Source: Patescibacteria group bacterium
GTDB taxonomy: Bacteria > Patescibacteriota > Patescibacteriia > Patescibacteriales > WJLG01
Assembly: GCA_028716485.1 (NCBI GenBank)
Contig: JAQUPS010000014.1
Location: 1-37,630 of the forward strand
Length of the DNA stretch: 37,630 nt
Direction: 5' to 3'
The position numbers were made by a program, and so were the translations under genes. The first letter of the stretch is position 1. Every line of letters starts with the position of its first letter. The notes under the pieces were generated by a model. The model had not been told where the DNA came from, did not search any database, and was given only the letters and a program-made list of their open reading frames with translations. This document shows, one piece after another, positions 24,977-33,969 of this stretch.

Positions 24977-27550
24977 TTAGGCTTTCTCAATGACTATGTC
25001 CTTAAAATCATCGACTGTCTTATTATCAGGTTCGAAATCCGGTCCATTATTAGGAATTTGATTAGAAACGTTAATAACTTCACTGAACTTGGAAATATCT
25101 CCTCCGCCCTTACTGAGAGCGGCCAAACCTTGCTTAAGATTTTTAACAATTTTGGCTTCTTTAGCGCCAGGTCCGCCGGTTTTCGCCGCGATAATTCTAA
25201 GTTGTTTAACCATATTTTCCAAAGCCTTATCATTGCCCGCGAAACTTTTCAGCCGTTCCTTGCTTTTTTCGCTTTGGCCTTCGGCGTTATAAAAAGAATT
25301 GTCCCCCAGTTCAAGTAAGGTTGAGGCTCCCGCGCCAAACGCATCGGCTAATTTTTTAGCGCCCTCCTGAATTGCGATGGCCTCCTTGGTAGCGTCCATT
25401 GTCACTTTATTGGGATGATACCCCTTAATCATATCACGCAGAGCCGCTGGTAAATTGGCTCCGACGCCGGCCGCCAAATTATTTTCTTTTTCTCCGTAAT
25501 CCTTTTCAACTTTCTCTTTTTGCGTCTTTTTTTCTAGCGGCTTCAGATTCGAGTTAGCGTCAATGGCCGCGAGATCAATAGATTTTTGCGTGCGTAATTT
25601 GCCCAAATCGGTCTGATTGAATTTATTATCATAATCCGTTTCTGCTCGTTTCTTCTTCTCCTCAAATTCAACTTCAATCGGCTTAGTCTTCGCTTTAAAT
25701 TCAACTTCAATCGGATTAATTTTTTTAGTATACCCTTCCTCGGCTTCATTGACTTTTTTCTTATACTCTTTTTCGGCCTCTTCTTTCTTGTTTTTGTAAT
25801 ATTGGTGCTCTTCTTCCCTGCCTTTATAGCTCGGGTCTAAAGTCCGGACGTAATTTTTTGCCTGACCCAAAGAATTATCCATGAATGTTGTCGCGGATTT
25901 TATGGCGATATTCTTTTCCTCTAAGTAAGATTTCTCATCAGCTTGGCGCTTAATATCGTAAGGTTTAATTTTTTCATCGTGCTCCGCTTGTGCGGCGCTG
26001 ATTTTATTGTCCCGGGTATTTTTTAATTTATTATATTCTCCGGCTTTCTTGGCGGCGCGTCCAGTCGCTACATGGCGGCCAAGATGAACTATACCCGGAA
26101 CCGCGGCCAGTAAGCCGGCCGGACCTATAAAGCTCGCTGCGCCAATTCCAGCCAACGCGCCTCCGCCAACGCGCAAGGCGGTTTTTCCGCCCTTGGCCAA
26201 ACGAGTATTAGCAAATTCTTGAATTGCTTTTTGTTGTTCAGGCCCGCCCAAGCCGACCTTCTTCAAAGTCTTTGACCAATCCGCGGCTTTTTCCTTGGCG
26301 ATTCCACCGACTATACCCTTAGCGCCAGAAGTGCCGACTCTGCCCAAAGCCTGTAAACTTTTTCCAGTGCCAAGCCCGGTTCTTGCCTGTATTTTCCCCA
26401 GTCCAAGCGCCGCCCCTCCGGCAATACCCATAGCCGCCGCGCCGCCCATTTTCGCGGTATCCGTAACGGCTCGAGTAGCTTTTTTCTGTAAAAATTTCGC
26501 GCCGCCCTGAAGCTTGGCCATACCCGCGCCGGCGATTTTGCCGACTGCGCCGCCCATTTGCTGAGCGATGATTAATCCGCCCAGCAACATACCGATGGAA
26601 ATAATAAATTTTGTAATATCATCAGTGGTCATTATTTTCGTCAACCCGGCAGGTTGGATTGAAGAATCGGCAACATTAAAACCCAAAATAGAGGATCCGG
26701 AGTTTGCATTGCCCAAAGAAACAAAAGATAGCCAGAGAAAAAAAGCTAAAACCGGGCCGACAATGACATTTTTCGTAAATTCGTCCCACCATTGAGAAAC
26801 ATATTTCTGTCCTTGTGGAAAAGTCGCCAGAAGATAAGCCAAAGGCGAAAGAATAATATATATCCAAAGCATAATTATCCTATAAACCAAAACACACAAA
26901 AGCACGATCAAAACAACCAAAGCGATTATTACATAAACTAAAGCAAAAAGATAAGCGCTAAAAATGCCAGCCGCGTCAGCGGCAGTATTAGCCGAACCAA
27001 CTGCTGTCTGGATGGTAAGCAAGTCATTAAGCCCCAACATTTGTGTCAGTTTTACGCCGCCACTAATATTGAAAGCACTGACAAAGGTATTCATAATCAA
27101 TTGCGCCGCGTCAATGATCAGGCCGCAGATTGTTTTGGAAAAATTTATCAGGATTGCCATGATAATCAGTTTGGGAACCATTTTTTTAATGTCATAACCC
27201 TCAACCCGCAAAATAGTGGCAAAAGCGATTACCAGAAGAATCAAAATAAAAAACATGTTGCATAAATCCCGCACAAGCACCCAGCCATTCGTAACCGCGG
27301 TCGAAGTAATGAATCCGTTATAATCGGCCACCTGAATTAGAATCGCCATTATCATAGTTAATACTTTACCGAGCGCGTTGACAATAGAACCTATTATGCT
27401 GGTGAGCAGATTAACGCCATCGGCGACAAAATCGGCATGGGCGAAATTGCCGGCAACGAATATTCCGAATATCAAAAACAAAACAATGCCGGAAACCATC
27501 CGCTTGTTCGAGGAAAAAAAATTTTTATTTTTTATATTTCTTTCTACCAT
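24977..27550 (-). CDS. VirB6/TrbL-like membrane protein with long C-terminal coiled coil
   Basis: 857 aa; N-terminal signal/TM, multiple TM segments (FFILILLVIAFATIL, YVIIALVVLIVLLCVLVYRIIMLWIYIILSPLAYLL), Gly/Ala-rich then charged helical tail. Confidence 0.85.
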   Translation of the reverse strand: MVERNIKNKNFFSSNKRMVSGIVLFLIFGIFVAGNFAHADFVADGVNLLTSIIGSIVNALGKVLTMIMAILIQVADYNGFITSTAVTNGWVLVRDLCNMFFILILLVIAFATILRVEGYDIKKMVPKLIIMAILINFSKTICGLIIDAAQLIMNTFVSAFNISGGVKLTQMLGLNDLLTIQTAVGSANTAADAAGIFSAYLFALVYVIIALVVLIVLLCVLVYRIIMLWIYIILSPLAYLLATFPQGQKYVSQWWDEFTKNVIVGPVLAFFLWLSFVSLGNANSGSSILGFNVADSSIQPAGLTKIMTTDDITKFIISIGMLLGGLIIAQQMGGAVGKIAGAGMAKLQGGAKFLQKKATRAVTDTAKMGGAAAMGIAGGAALGLGKIQARTGLGTGKSLQALGRVGTSGAKGIVGGIAKEKAADWSKTLKKVGLGGPEQQKAIQEFANTRLAKGGKTALRVGGGALAGIGAASFIGPAGLLAAVPGIVHLGRHVATGRAAKKAGEYNKLKNTRDNKISAAQAEHDEKIKPYDIKRQADEKSYLEEKNIAIKSATTFMDNSLGQAKNYVRTLDPSYKGREEEHQYYKNKKEEAEKEYKKKVNEAEEGYTKKINPIEVEFKAKTKPIEVEFEEKKKRAETDYDNKFNQTDLGKLRTQKSIDLAAIDANSNLKPLEKKTQKEKVEKDYGEKENNLAAGVGANLPAALRDMIKGYHPNKVTMDATKEAIAIQEGAKKLADAFGAGASTLLELGDNSFYNAEGQSEKSKERLKSFAGNDKALENMVKQLRIIAAKTGGPGAKEAKIVKNLKQGLAALSKGGGDISKFSEVINVSNQIPNNGPDFEPDNKTVDDFKDIVIEKA

Positions 27551-27602
27551 TTCTCGCGAGAAAAATTATTAAAGTCAAGGTTTCATTGTTGAATAAAAAA
27601 TA

Positions 27603-28376
27603 TCAATTGCCTGGCGATCCGGGCGCGTGAAATTGCTGCAACATCGTTTGATCGGCATAGGTTGAATATCCGGGACTCGCTGACAAAGTTTCTAGTCCCG
27701 AATTCACGATTGTTGACGGCGACAAACTCATTATTCCGATAATAATCACTGCCAAAATAAGCGGAACGATAATGGCAATTAAGTCCAAAAAAATCAATCC
27801 AATTTTTTCCAAAAGGCCGATTTTTTTAGCCGCATTCTTAAAAGTTTCTGACCCGGAACCGCTTTGCAAATTATTCGGCAGCCATTCCTCGCCCAAAGAG
27901 CAAAATATTTTTTCACCAAAAACCGAATGGCCAAAAACGTGGAGATTGATATAGGCCAAGGCCAGCGGAATGGCGAAAGGATCAAGCATATTTATCCAGG
28001 CTTGCTTAAGAAATCGGCTGGTGGCGGATGATGCGCCGCCGGAAGATCCTCCGGCAGATGAAGCTTCGGCGCCAGGCTTGCCGGCCTCTTTGGCCATCTT
28101 CGCTATACTTTTTTTCTGTCCCAAAGTATCGCCGGTTTCATTTTCTTCCGCTCCGGCGGTGGCGCTCAATCTTTCCTGCGCGTTATCTTCCCGCAGCTGT
28201 CCGGCAGCGCGAAGCTGTTCACTCTCGGATAAGGTCGGCCGGTTCAATAATGCTTCATCAATATTTGCCATATCATTTTGGTAGGCGCGCGATATTTTGC
28301 GCGCTTTTGGACGCGGTATCTCGCGCCCAGCGGATTTGAACGCAAGATATTGCGTTCCGGCGTATCTCAAAATCAC
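27603..28376 (-). CDS. T4SS-operon membrane protein
   Basis: 257 aa; TM LIFLDLIAIIVPLILAVIIIGIMSL; Ala/Gly/Ser linker; likely start at MANIDEALLNRPTL. Confidence 0.65.
   Translation of the reverse strand: MILRYAGTQYLAFKSAGREIPRPKARKISRAYQNDMANIDEALLNRPTLSESEQLRAAGQLREDNAQERLSATAGAEENETGDTLGQKKSIAKMAKEAGKPGAEASSAGGSSGGASSATSRFLKQAWINMLDPFAIPLALAYINLHVFGHSVFGEKIFCSLGEEWLPNNLQSGSGSETFKNAAKKIGLLEKIGLIFLDLIAIIVPLILAVIIIGIMSLSPSTIVNSGLETLSASPGYSTYADQTMLQQFHAPGSPGN
28276..28360. repeat. Palindromic repeat family R2, second locus
   Basis: GGCGCGCGATATTTTGCGCGC, GGACGCGGTATCTCGCGCCC and GAACGCAAGATATTGCGTTC: three related hairpin units. Confidence 0.8.
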
Positions 28377-28590
28377 CTAAAAACAACCTGATAAATACCA
28401 AAAAATACGGGAATTTGCTTGCTCGCTGTATTGCTATAATTATAACATAATCAATAAAATTGTTGAATAGCCGAGAGGTGAAAAAAAATCCCGAAAAAGA
28501 CAAAGAAATTCGGGTCTAAGCCGCCGCGCCTTTTTTCTTGTTTGACAAATAAAAACCCGCGATTTTAAAATCGCGGGACCGATTAATAAG

Positions 28591-29377
28591 TCACATAATT
28601 CTCAATCGTCTGATTGCGCCGTTGAATTTAAGAATATAAATGCCAATCGGCAAAACAACATTCTGCCGATTTTGGCCAGAGGGATAATATCCGTTGATGG
28701 ATTTTTTCTCCCGTCCGGAAAGATCATAAATTAACAAGGAGATATTTTTCGCGATCCCCAGACCGAAAACGATTTTTCCGTCTTGCCAAAAAACGCAGTC
28801 GCTATTTTCATTTTTTCGGAAAAGACTGCTGATAGCGGTAATGAAGATGGGAACCATCGCCAGTCGCACTTTTAATGCAATAACCGGTGTTGCCGCAGAA
28901 ACCTATTAGCTGACCGCGTGAAAGACTCTGCCCCTCTTTAACTCTTGTTAAATAGTCAACACCGTCTTTGATCTGATTCGCCATATGGCAAAACCTGCCA
29001 TACGTTCCGTCATTGTAAGCGACAACAACGATGTTGCCAAATCCATAATTATCCACACTGGTAGTGCCAGGAATATTTTTTACCCTAACCACGGTGCAAG
29101 GCGCTGGCGAAACGATTTGATCGCCCCAGGCCAGCGCAAAATCAAAAGCATACATCATTGTCTTGAACTTAGGACTGGCATTATGCGTGGCATTATTTAA
29201 CCCGATTTGATCATCTTTACTCGCCCTTGCCAGCGGGTCGTCATAATTTCCTTGAGTGCATGAATAAGTTTTCCCGATCGGGAATGGCAGCATATACCAT
29301 TCCGGCGGATCGACGGTTTGGCCAGACGCAGCCAAACAGCAAATAAAATACATCTGGAATAAAATCTTGCCTTTCAT
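28591..29377 (-). CDS. M23-like metallopeptidase plus T9SS/Por-like C-terminal domain, split by a frameshift (ORFs 28808..29377 and 28591..28869)
   Basis: N-terminal signal-like MKGKILFQMYFICCLAASGQT; GDGSHLHYRYQQS (HxH); the other frame gives IVFGLGIAKNISLLIYDLSGREKKSI...LPIGIYILKFNGAIRRLRIM. The two join at CTTTTCCGAAAAAATGA. Confidence 0.8.
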
Positions 29378-29417
29378 TCCAATCTCCTTTTTTAGGTTTT
29401 GAAAGAACGTTTATATT

Positions 29418-30056
29418 TTAATATATTTTGATTGTGGAAATCGTCTTTTTAAAAAATGCTGACTTGTCGCCCCCGTCATTATAACCCATTCTTAGTATGA
29501 GAATGTTCTTGCCATTATTGATTGGGATTAAAAACGAATAGCTATGATCTGAATAGGAATAATCGGGAGTGTTGTAATCATAAAAAAAAGCTTGACCTGT
29601 CTGCCCGCTGGCAACAACAATCTTCTCCATTTTTAGAAGGCTATCCTGCGCTATCGGAGCTTCTTCTTCAAAAAATCCTTTATTAAGGCTTTCAATGGTG
29701 CCAGTGGCTACGATAATGCCTACATCGCCAGTCCCATAAGCTTCTGTGGCTTCCTTAATCGGCACGATATCGCCTTTTAGACTGCTGCTTGCGGAAACCA
29801 TGAGACTGAATTTATATCGGTTATCGGTTATAATTTTTTTCTGACCTTCATATTTAACCGTAATATCATAGCCAGAAAGGTCATACTGTTGAGTTTCGCC
29901 AGCCGTGCTCGAAGCCTTATTTTCCGCGGAGCTTGAAGCGGTTACAGAAATCGGCACGGTTTGAGTTGCTTGATTAGCTGGCTTTACGGTTTGATAAGCG
30001 CAGCCGGTTAAAGTGATCGATAACGCAATAGTTAAAATTAAAATTTTGTTTTGCAT
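29418..30056 (-). CDS. Lipoprotein
   Basis: 212 aa; MQNKILILTIALSITLTGCAY with an LTGC lipobox. Confidence 0.85.
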   Translation of the reverse strand: MQNKILILTIALSITLTGCAYQTVKPANQATQTVPISVTASSSAENKASSTAGETQQYDLSGYDITVKYEGQKKIITDNRYKFSLMVSASSSLKGDIVPIKEATEAYGTGDVGIIVATGTIESLNKGFFEEEAPIAQDSLLKMEKIVVASGQTGQAFFYDYNTPDYSYSDHSYSFLIPINNGKNILILRMGYNDGGDKSAFFKKTISTIKIY

Positions 30057-30242
30057 ATTTTTATGTTGATATTAAATTATGCCTTATTTTTACCAAAAAT
30101 TCATTATTCTGTCAAATTAGCTCGTGTAAAAAATTCGAGTAAGCGCCGCTATATAATAATGTGTATATTTTTTAAGTTAATCTTACGGCGAATATGGCGT
30201 TTCCACCAACCATTTTTAACCATTAAACCCCTAAAAAAGAAA

Positions 30243-30275
30243 AAGACTCGCAACCGTAGTGTTACGAGTCTTTAA
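30243..30275 (-). terminator. Terminator downstream of the first radical SAM gene
   Basis: AAAGACTCG...CGAGTCTTT inverted repeat, T-rich on the minus strand (TTTTTCTTTTTTAGG). Confidence 0.75.
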
Positions 30276-30287
30276 AGCGCAGAGCGA

Positions 30288-31589
30288 CTAACTAATGCTA
30301 ACAAATTCCTTTCTAATCACTGCTTCAAATATCCTTATAAAGGACTTTATCGCGGAATCACCCGCAATATTTTTCGTTAATTCTTTGATAGTTAACGGTA
30401 GAGATTTTTCCATCCAGCATATGAAACGAAACATTTCTTCGTTGACAACCATTAAATTACCGCCTCCCCTTTTCGATGTAACGGAATAATACCCGTCGAA
30501 TTCATTGCGCCAGCGAAGTTTTCCTCTGAAATTCACGATGGAATTTTCGTTAAAAATAACATTTCTCCGCTTTTTTTCAAAAAAATTAACTGGGCCAATA
30601 GTTAATCGATCCGGTTCATCCAATCGTCCCGTAACCGCCATAGCGTTCGTGCGACAAGCGCCGCGACAAGATTCAACGGCCGCGCAACTCTTACAAATGC
30701 CGGGAACCGTACCATTGTTTCTGTAAACGGCCATCTTATCCCAAATCGACTCCATTGATTCTTTAAATAAGTTGCCGTAAACAATGGGATTGTGAGGACA
30801 AGGACGGACATCTCCAATATTGGAAATATTAACAGTCATTCGGCCAGCCTGACAAGTTCGGTACTTAAGCAAGGGACTACTCCTCTCCCACCACCAAACC
30901 GGAAAAAAACATTTAGGCAGCGCGACCAGAGTGTCAACTTCCAAACCAAGGACATCGGCGCACCAACGTAAATCTTCCAATAAAACAATAGTCTGTTTTT
31001 TACTGAGCAAACCATCTAAGTCAGGATGCTCAACATTCAAACAAGCCGGCGTAACAGAGAAACGTTTAACGCCCATTTTTTTCAAATCTCTCGCGGTACT
31101 TCTGATAAGCGGAAAATTTGTTTGCGTCACAACCATGTTAACGAGACATGAAAAATTGGCATCCAACAACATCCTTAACTTTTGGGTAAACTTGTCGTAA
31201 TCGCCAAGGCGCGTAATCTCTCTGTAAATATCCGGCTCGCTTGCCGGGCACGATACCAAAAAACTATCAATATCCGATTCTTTCAATGCCGAAATAATCT
31301 GAGGGGTAAGAAGTAATAGATTAGTATTGACTGATACATACATTCCGGCCGTTTTTGCCAACTCCGCCGCCCTGATTAAAGTTTTTGGACGCGCCAATGG
31401 CTCTCCGCCGGTGATAACAAGCGAGTAAATCCGGTTATCTATCATTTTCCGTATCACCTGAAGAACTGCGTCATCGCTCAAATCATTGGACGCCGGCATA
31501 TTGTCAGTGTCAAAATGGTAACAATGTTTGCAACGCAAATTGCACACATCGGTGATCTCAACCTGTGCCTGAAATGGCAGCCTTAACAT
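30288..31589 (-). CDS. Radical SAM/SPASM peptide maturase A with probable C-terminal PqqD-like RRE
   Basis: 433 aa; CNLRCKHC (CX3CX2C), VITGGEPLARP, SPASM CKSCAAVESCRGAC (CX2CX5CX3C); C-terminal FNENSIVNFRGKLRWRNEFDGYYSVTSK...FICWMEKSLPLTIKEL; SD AAAGGAG. Confidence 0.92.
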   Translation of the reverse strand: MLRLPFQAQVEITDVCNLRCKHCYHFDTDNMPASNDLSDDAVLQVIRKMIDNRIYSLVITGGEPLARPKTLIRAAELAKTAGMYVSVNTNLLLLTPQIISALKESDIDSFLVSCPASEPDIYREITRLGDYDKFTQKLRMLLDANFSCLVNMVVTQTNFPLIRSTARDLKKMGVKRFSVTPACLNVEHPDLDGLLSKKQTIVLLEDLRWCADVLGLEVDTLVALPKCFFPVWWWERSSPLLKYRTCQAGRMTVNISNIGDVRPCPHNPIVYGNLFKESMESIWDKMAVYRNNGTVPGICKSCAAVESCRGACRTNAMAVTGRLDEPDRLTIGPVNFFEKKRRNVIFNENSIVNFRGKLRWRNEFDGYYSVTSKRGGGNLMVVNEEMFRFICWMEKSLPLTIKELTKNIAGDSAIKSFIRIFEAVIRKEFVSIS

Positions 31590-31651
31590 AAAATTCTCCT
31601 TTTTTTGGTATGAATATTATTTTTTAAAGTGCGGGAAATATTTATAAATCC

Positions 31652-32269
31652 TTATTCTATGAATTTAGAAAAATAATCCTTGCTAAACTTAAAACCGTAT
31701 ATTTTGTAAAATTTAGCGGCAAATTGATGTTTGTTGGAAATACACTCCATGCTGTTTATTAATTCTGTAAATTTTTTCTTACCGAATTTTTTCAATAAAA
31801 ATTCAACCCAATATTGGCCAACCATGTATATATCGGAATTTGTCTTCTCAAAATAAGAAAAAACATCTAAAAGTTTGTCTTTATACCCCCTCGACAATAC
31901 TAATTTTTTACCCGAGATATAACAAGCCAGCCCTTCATTTAACCATGAAGGATAATGGCTCTTGGTTATTCGGGTATAAAACGCATGACAGTATTCATGT
32001 TTTAAGATGCGCCGGAACTCATCTTCTTTATGGCTGGATTCTTTTTCGAAAACCATAGGATTTAAAAGATAAATATTGCCATGTTTAAAAGCTCCGACAA
32101 ACCAATTTTCTGTTTTTTTATCAAAAATAAAATCCAAATCCTTTCGGTGGTCAACTAAAAATAACAATGGCTCATCGGCCTTAAGATTAAAAAAGACGCT
32201 CAATTCTTTGTTGATTATTTTGAGAAATTTTTCCAGCCCCTTGTTAAAATTGGCCGATTTTACTTTCAA
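31652..32269 (-). CDS. HExxH gluzincin-like metalloprotease A
   Basis: 205 aa; LKHEYCHAFYTRITKSHYPSWLNEGLACYISG: HExxH with a downstream NEG-type third ligand. Confidence 0.82.
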   Translation of the reverse strand: MKVKSANFNKGLEKFLKIINKELSVFFNLKADEPLLFLVDHRKDLDFIFDKKTENWFVGAFKHGNIYLLNPMVFEKESSHKEDEFRRILKHEYCHAFYTRITKSHYPSWLNEGLACYISGKKLVLSRGYKDKLLDVFSYFEKTNSDIYMVGQYWVEFLLKKFGKKKFTELINSMECISNKHQFAAKFYKIYGFKFSKDYFSKFIE

Positions 32270-32358
32270 ATACTTTTTTATATATTTATGAATTTAATTT
32301 TTAAAGAGGTCTTCATGAATTTGCAATTTCCATGAAGACCTGGCGCGATTAGCGCGCA

Positions 32359-32472
32359 TTAATCGTTGCTGCCGCTTTCACATTCACACCCAGAACCGCC
32401 ACTCCCGCTGGAATCGCAGTTGCACGCGGCCGAAAAAGTGGCGATTTCCATTTTGTCAAAATCGAACGGCAT
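32359..32472 (-). CDS. Putative RiPP precursor peptide A (37 aa)
   Basis: MPFDFDKMEIATFSAACNCDSSGSGGSGCECESGSND; ATG at 32472 preceded by GAAAGGAGTAATATT. The ORF-track start at 32547 is an unsupported TTG. Confidence 0.8.
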   Translation of the reverse strand: MPFDFDKMEIATFSAACNCDSSGSGGSGCECESGSND

Positions 32473-32604
32473 AATATTACTCCTTTCTTCGCCCATTTCT
32501 TCAAAACAGATTCCTTTGTCGAGATTCTTATGAGCCTCGCTTAGCAAAATGACATGAAATCTGATTAATTATTATGGGGCTTTTATTGAAAAGGTCATGA
32601 GTAG

Positions 32605-32633
32605 AAATTATCATATCGTCTAATTTCTGTCAA
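32605..32633 (-). promoter_or_regulatory. Sigma70-type promoter for unit A
   Basis: TTGACA-N17-TAATTT on the minus strand (-35 at 32628-32633, -10 at 32605-32610). Confidence 0.65.
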
Positions 32634-32663
32634 ATTAAATTTTTCACATGACTAAAAATTTTC

Positions 32664-32863
32664 AAAAAGAAAAAGGCTTGCAACTGGAATGTTGCAAGCC
32701 TTAATAAATGAGCAAGCTGAAATTTATCTGACGATAAATTTTTCAGCCTTAACGTTGCCGCTTACCGACCGGGACACCGTAAGGTAAGTTCCGGAAGGAA
32801 GGGAATGAGCGGAGAAGGAATTGGCGGCGATTTTCAGGCCGCGAAGGTCGAAAGCGCCGACGA
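32664..32863. repeat. Direct repeat D, left copy (terminator plus T9SS-like CTD relic)
   Basis: Matches 35810-36009 at offset 3146, nearly identical to about 32823, then diverged. Confidence 0.93.
32674..32703 (-). terminator. Strong hairpin terminator (left copy)
   Basis: AAGGCTTGCAAC-TGGAAT-GTTGCAAGCCTT; T tract on the minus strand. Confidence 0.85.
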
Positions 32864-32870
32864 CTAAGGA
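32713..32870 (-). pseudogene. Relic 3' end of a T9SS/Por-like CTD protein
   Basis: Translates NSLVVGAFDLRGLKIAANSFSAHSLPSGTYLTVSRSVSGNVKAEKFIVR*; an in-frame TAG sits just upstream and there is no start. Confidence 0.85.
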
Positions 32871-32928
32871 GTTCTAATACCGGGAGTAAGGCAATTTTGG
32901 CGAACAGCGGTTGCGCTGTTGCCGAAAA

Positions 32929-33108
32929 TTATTTTGTGGCATTTTTTGTTACACCTGAATCAACCGATGAATTATTATCTCCGGCATGGGTCGATTTGTT
33001 AGTTACTGATTTTGATACTTCTAAATTAACAATAATGCCCAATACGCCAATTAACAAGGTTATCACAACAATGACCAGACCTTGCTTAACATCTTTTAAT
33101 GTAATCAT
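32929..33108 (-). CDS. 59-aa single-TM peptide
   Basis: MITLKDVKQGLVIVVITLLIGVLGIIVNLEVSKSVTNKSTHAGDNNSSVDSGVTKNATK; absent from the supplied ORF track (just under its apparent 60-aa cutoff). Confidence 0.55.
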   Translation of the reverse strand: MITLKDVKQGLVIVVITLLIGVLGIIVNLEVSKSVTNKSTHAGDNNSSVDSGVTKNATK

Positions 33109-33224
33109 CTTTTAAAGTGAATAGGGCGCCGCTGGATGCCTGCGCCCCCGACATTTTACATTGTTTAATTTAGGAAATTGCTTTAGTGAAGAATAACTGC
33201 TAAAATAGGAATATAAACAAGAAG

Positions 33225-33929
33225 ATGAAACGTCTAATATTCAAAAAATACGACACCGAGATAGATACCTCAAATATCAAAGAAAGGTTATTTGGGAAAG
33301 TTAATTTTGGTCAAAAAATTAACAATAACATATACCCTTTCACGTTGGATTTTATAAAAAAATTAAAACTTCAACCCCCAAAAAAACAGGACAAAATTAT
33401 CAGGAAATTTTTAGTTTCAAAACAATTACAAATAATCCTGGAGAACCAAAGGAAGCTGACTAACAAATTGTGGTCTCGAAAACTGGAATCTGAATATTTT
33501 AACTCGACTAAAAAATTTTTAAATATAACTCTTGACGAAAAAGACTGTTTTAAAGCTTATTTTACATACATACTGCTATGCGCCTATTATGTAGATAAAA
33601 AATATTTTTTTATTAGTGCTTGGAATAGTCCATTGTACCATATTAACATAATCGCTCATGAGCTATTGCATCTGCTTTTTATTAAGAATTATAAAAAGTA
33701 TTGCATCAATCAAGGACTGACTGAAAATCAATTTGAAAATTTAAAGGAAGCGTTGACTTTTATTTTAAATGAAAAGGAATATAAAAAGATTGTTATCGTC
33801 AGAGATAATGGTTATCCAGATCATAAAAAGTTTAGGCAATTTCTAAGCAAACAATGGAATAAAAAAAGAAATTTTTCGGAATTACTGGCTTACGGATGCG
33901 AATATTCAAAGAAACACTTCTCTAAATAA
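33225..33929 (+). CDS. HExxH metalloprotease-like protein B
   Basis: 234 aa; INIIAHELLHLLFIKNYKKYCINQGLTENQFENLKEALTFIL; followed by terminator hairpin AAAAAGGATGGATTTGGTCCATCCTTTTT. Confidence 0.75.
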   Translation: MKRLIFKKYDTEIDTSNIKERLFGKVNFGQKINNNIYPFTLDFIKKLKLQPPKKQDKIIRKFLVSKQLQIILENQRKLTNKLWSRKLESEYFNSTKKFLNITLDEKDCFKAYFTYILLCAYYVDKKYFFISAWNSPLYHINIIAHELLHLLFIKNYKKYCINQGLTENQFENLKEALTFILNEKEYKKIVIVRDNGYPDHKKFRQFLSKQWNKKRNFSELLAYGCEYSKKHFSK

Positions 33930-33935
33930 TTGAAT

Positions 33936-33967
33936 TTAAAAAAGGATGGATTTGGTCCATCCTTTTT
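33936..33967. terminator. Bidirectional terminator between convergent genes
   Basis: AAAAAGGATGGA-TTTGG-TCCATCCTTTTT. Confidence 0.85.
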
Positions 33968-33969
33968 AT

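Noticed and set aside
32897-33115. 72-aa plus-strand ORF
   Set aside because: It lies antisense to a more plausible 59-aa single-TM peptide and lacks a recognisable SD or domain.
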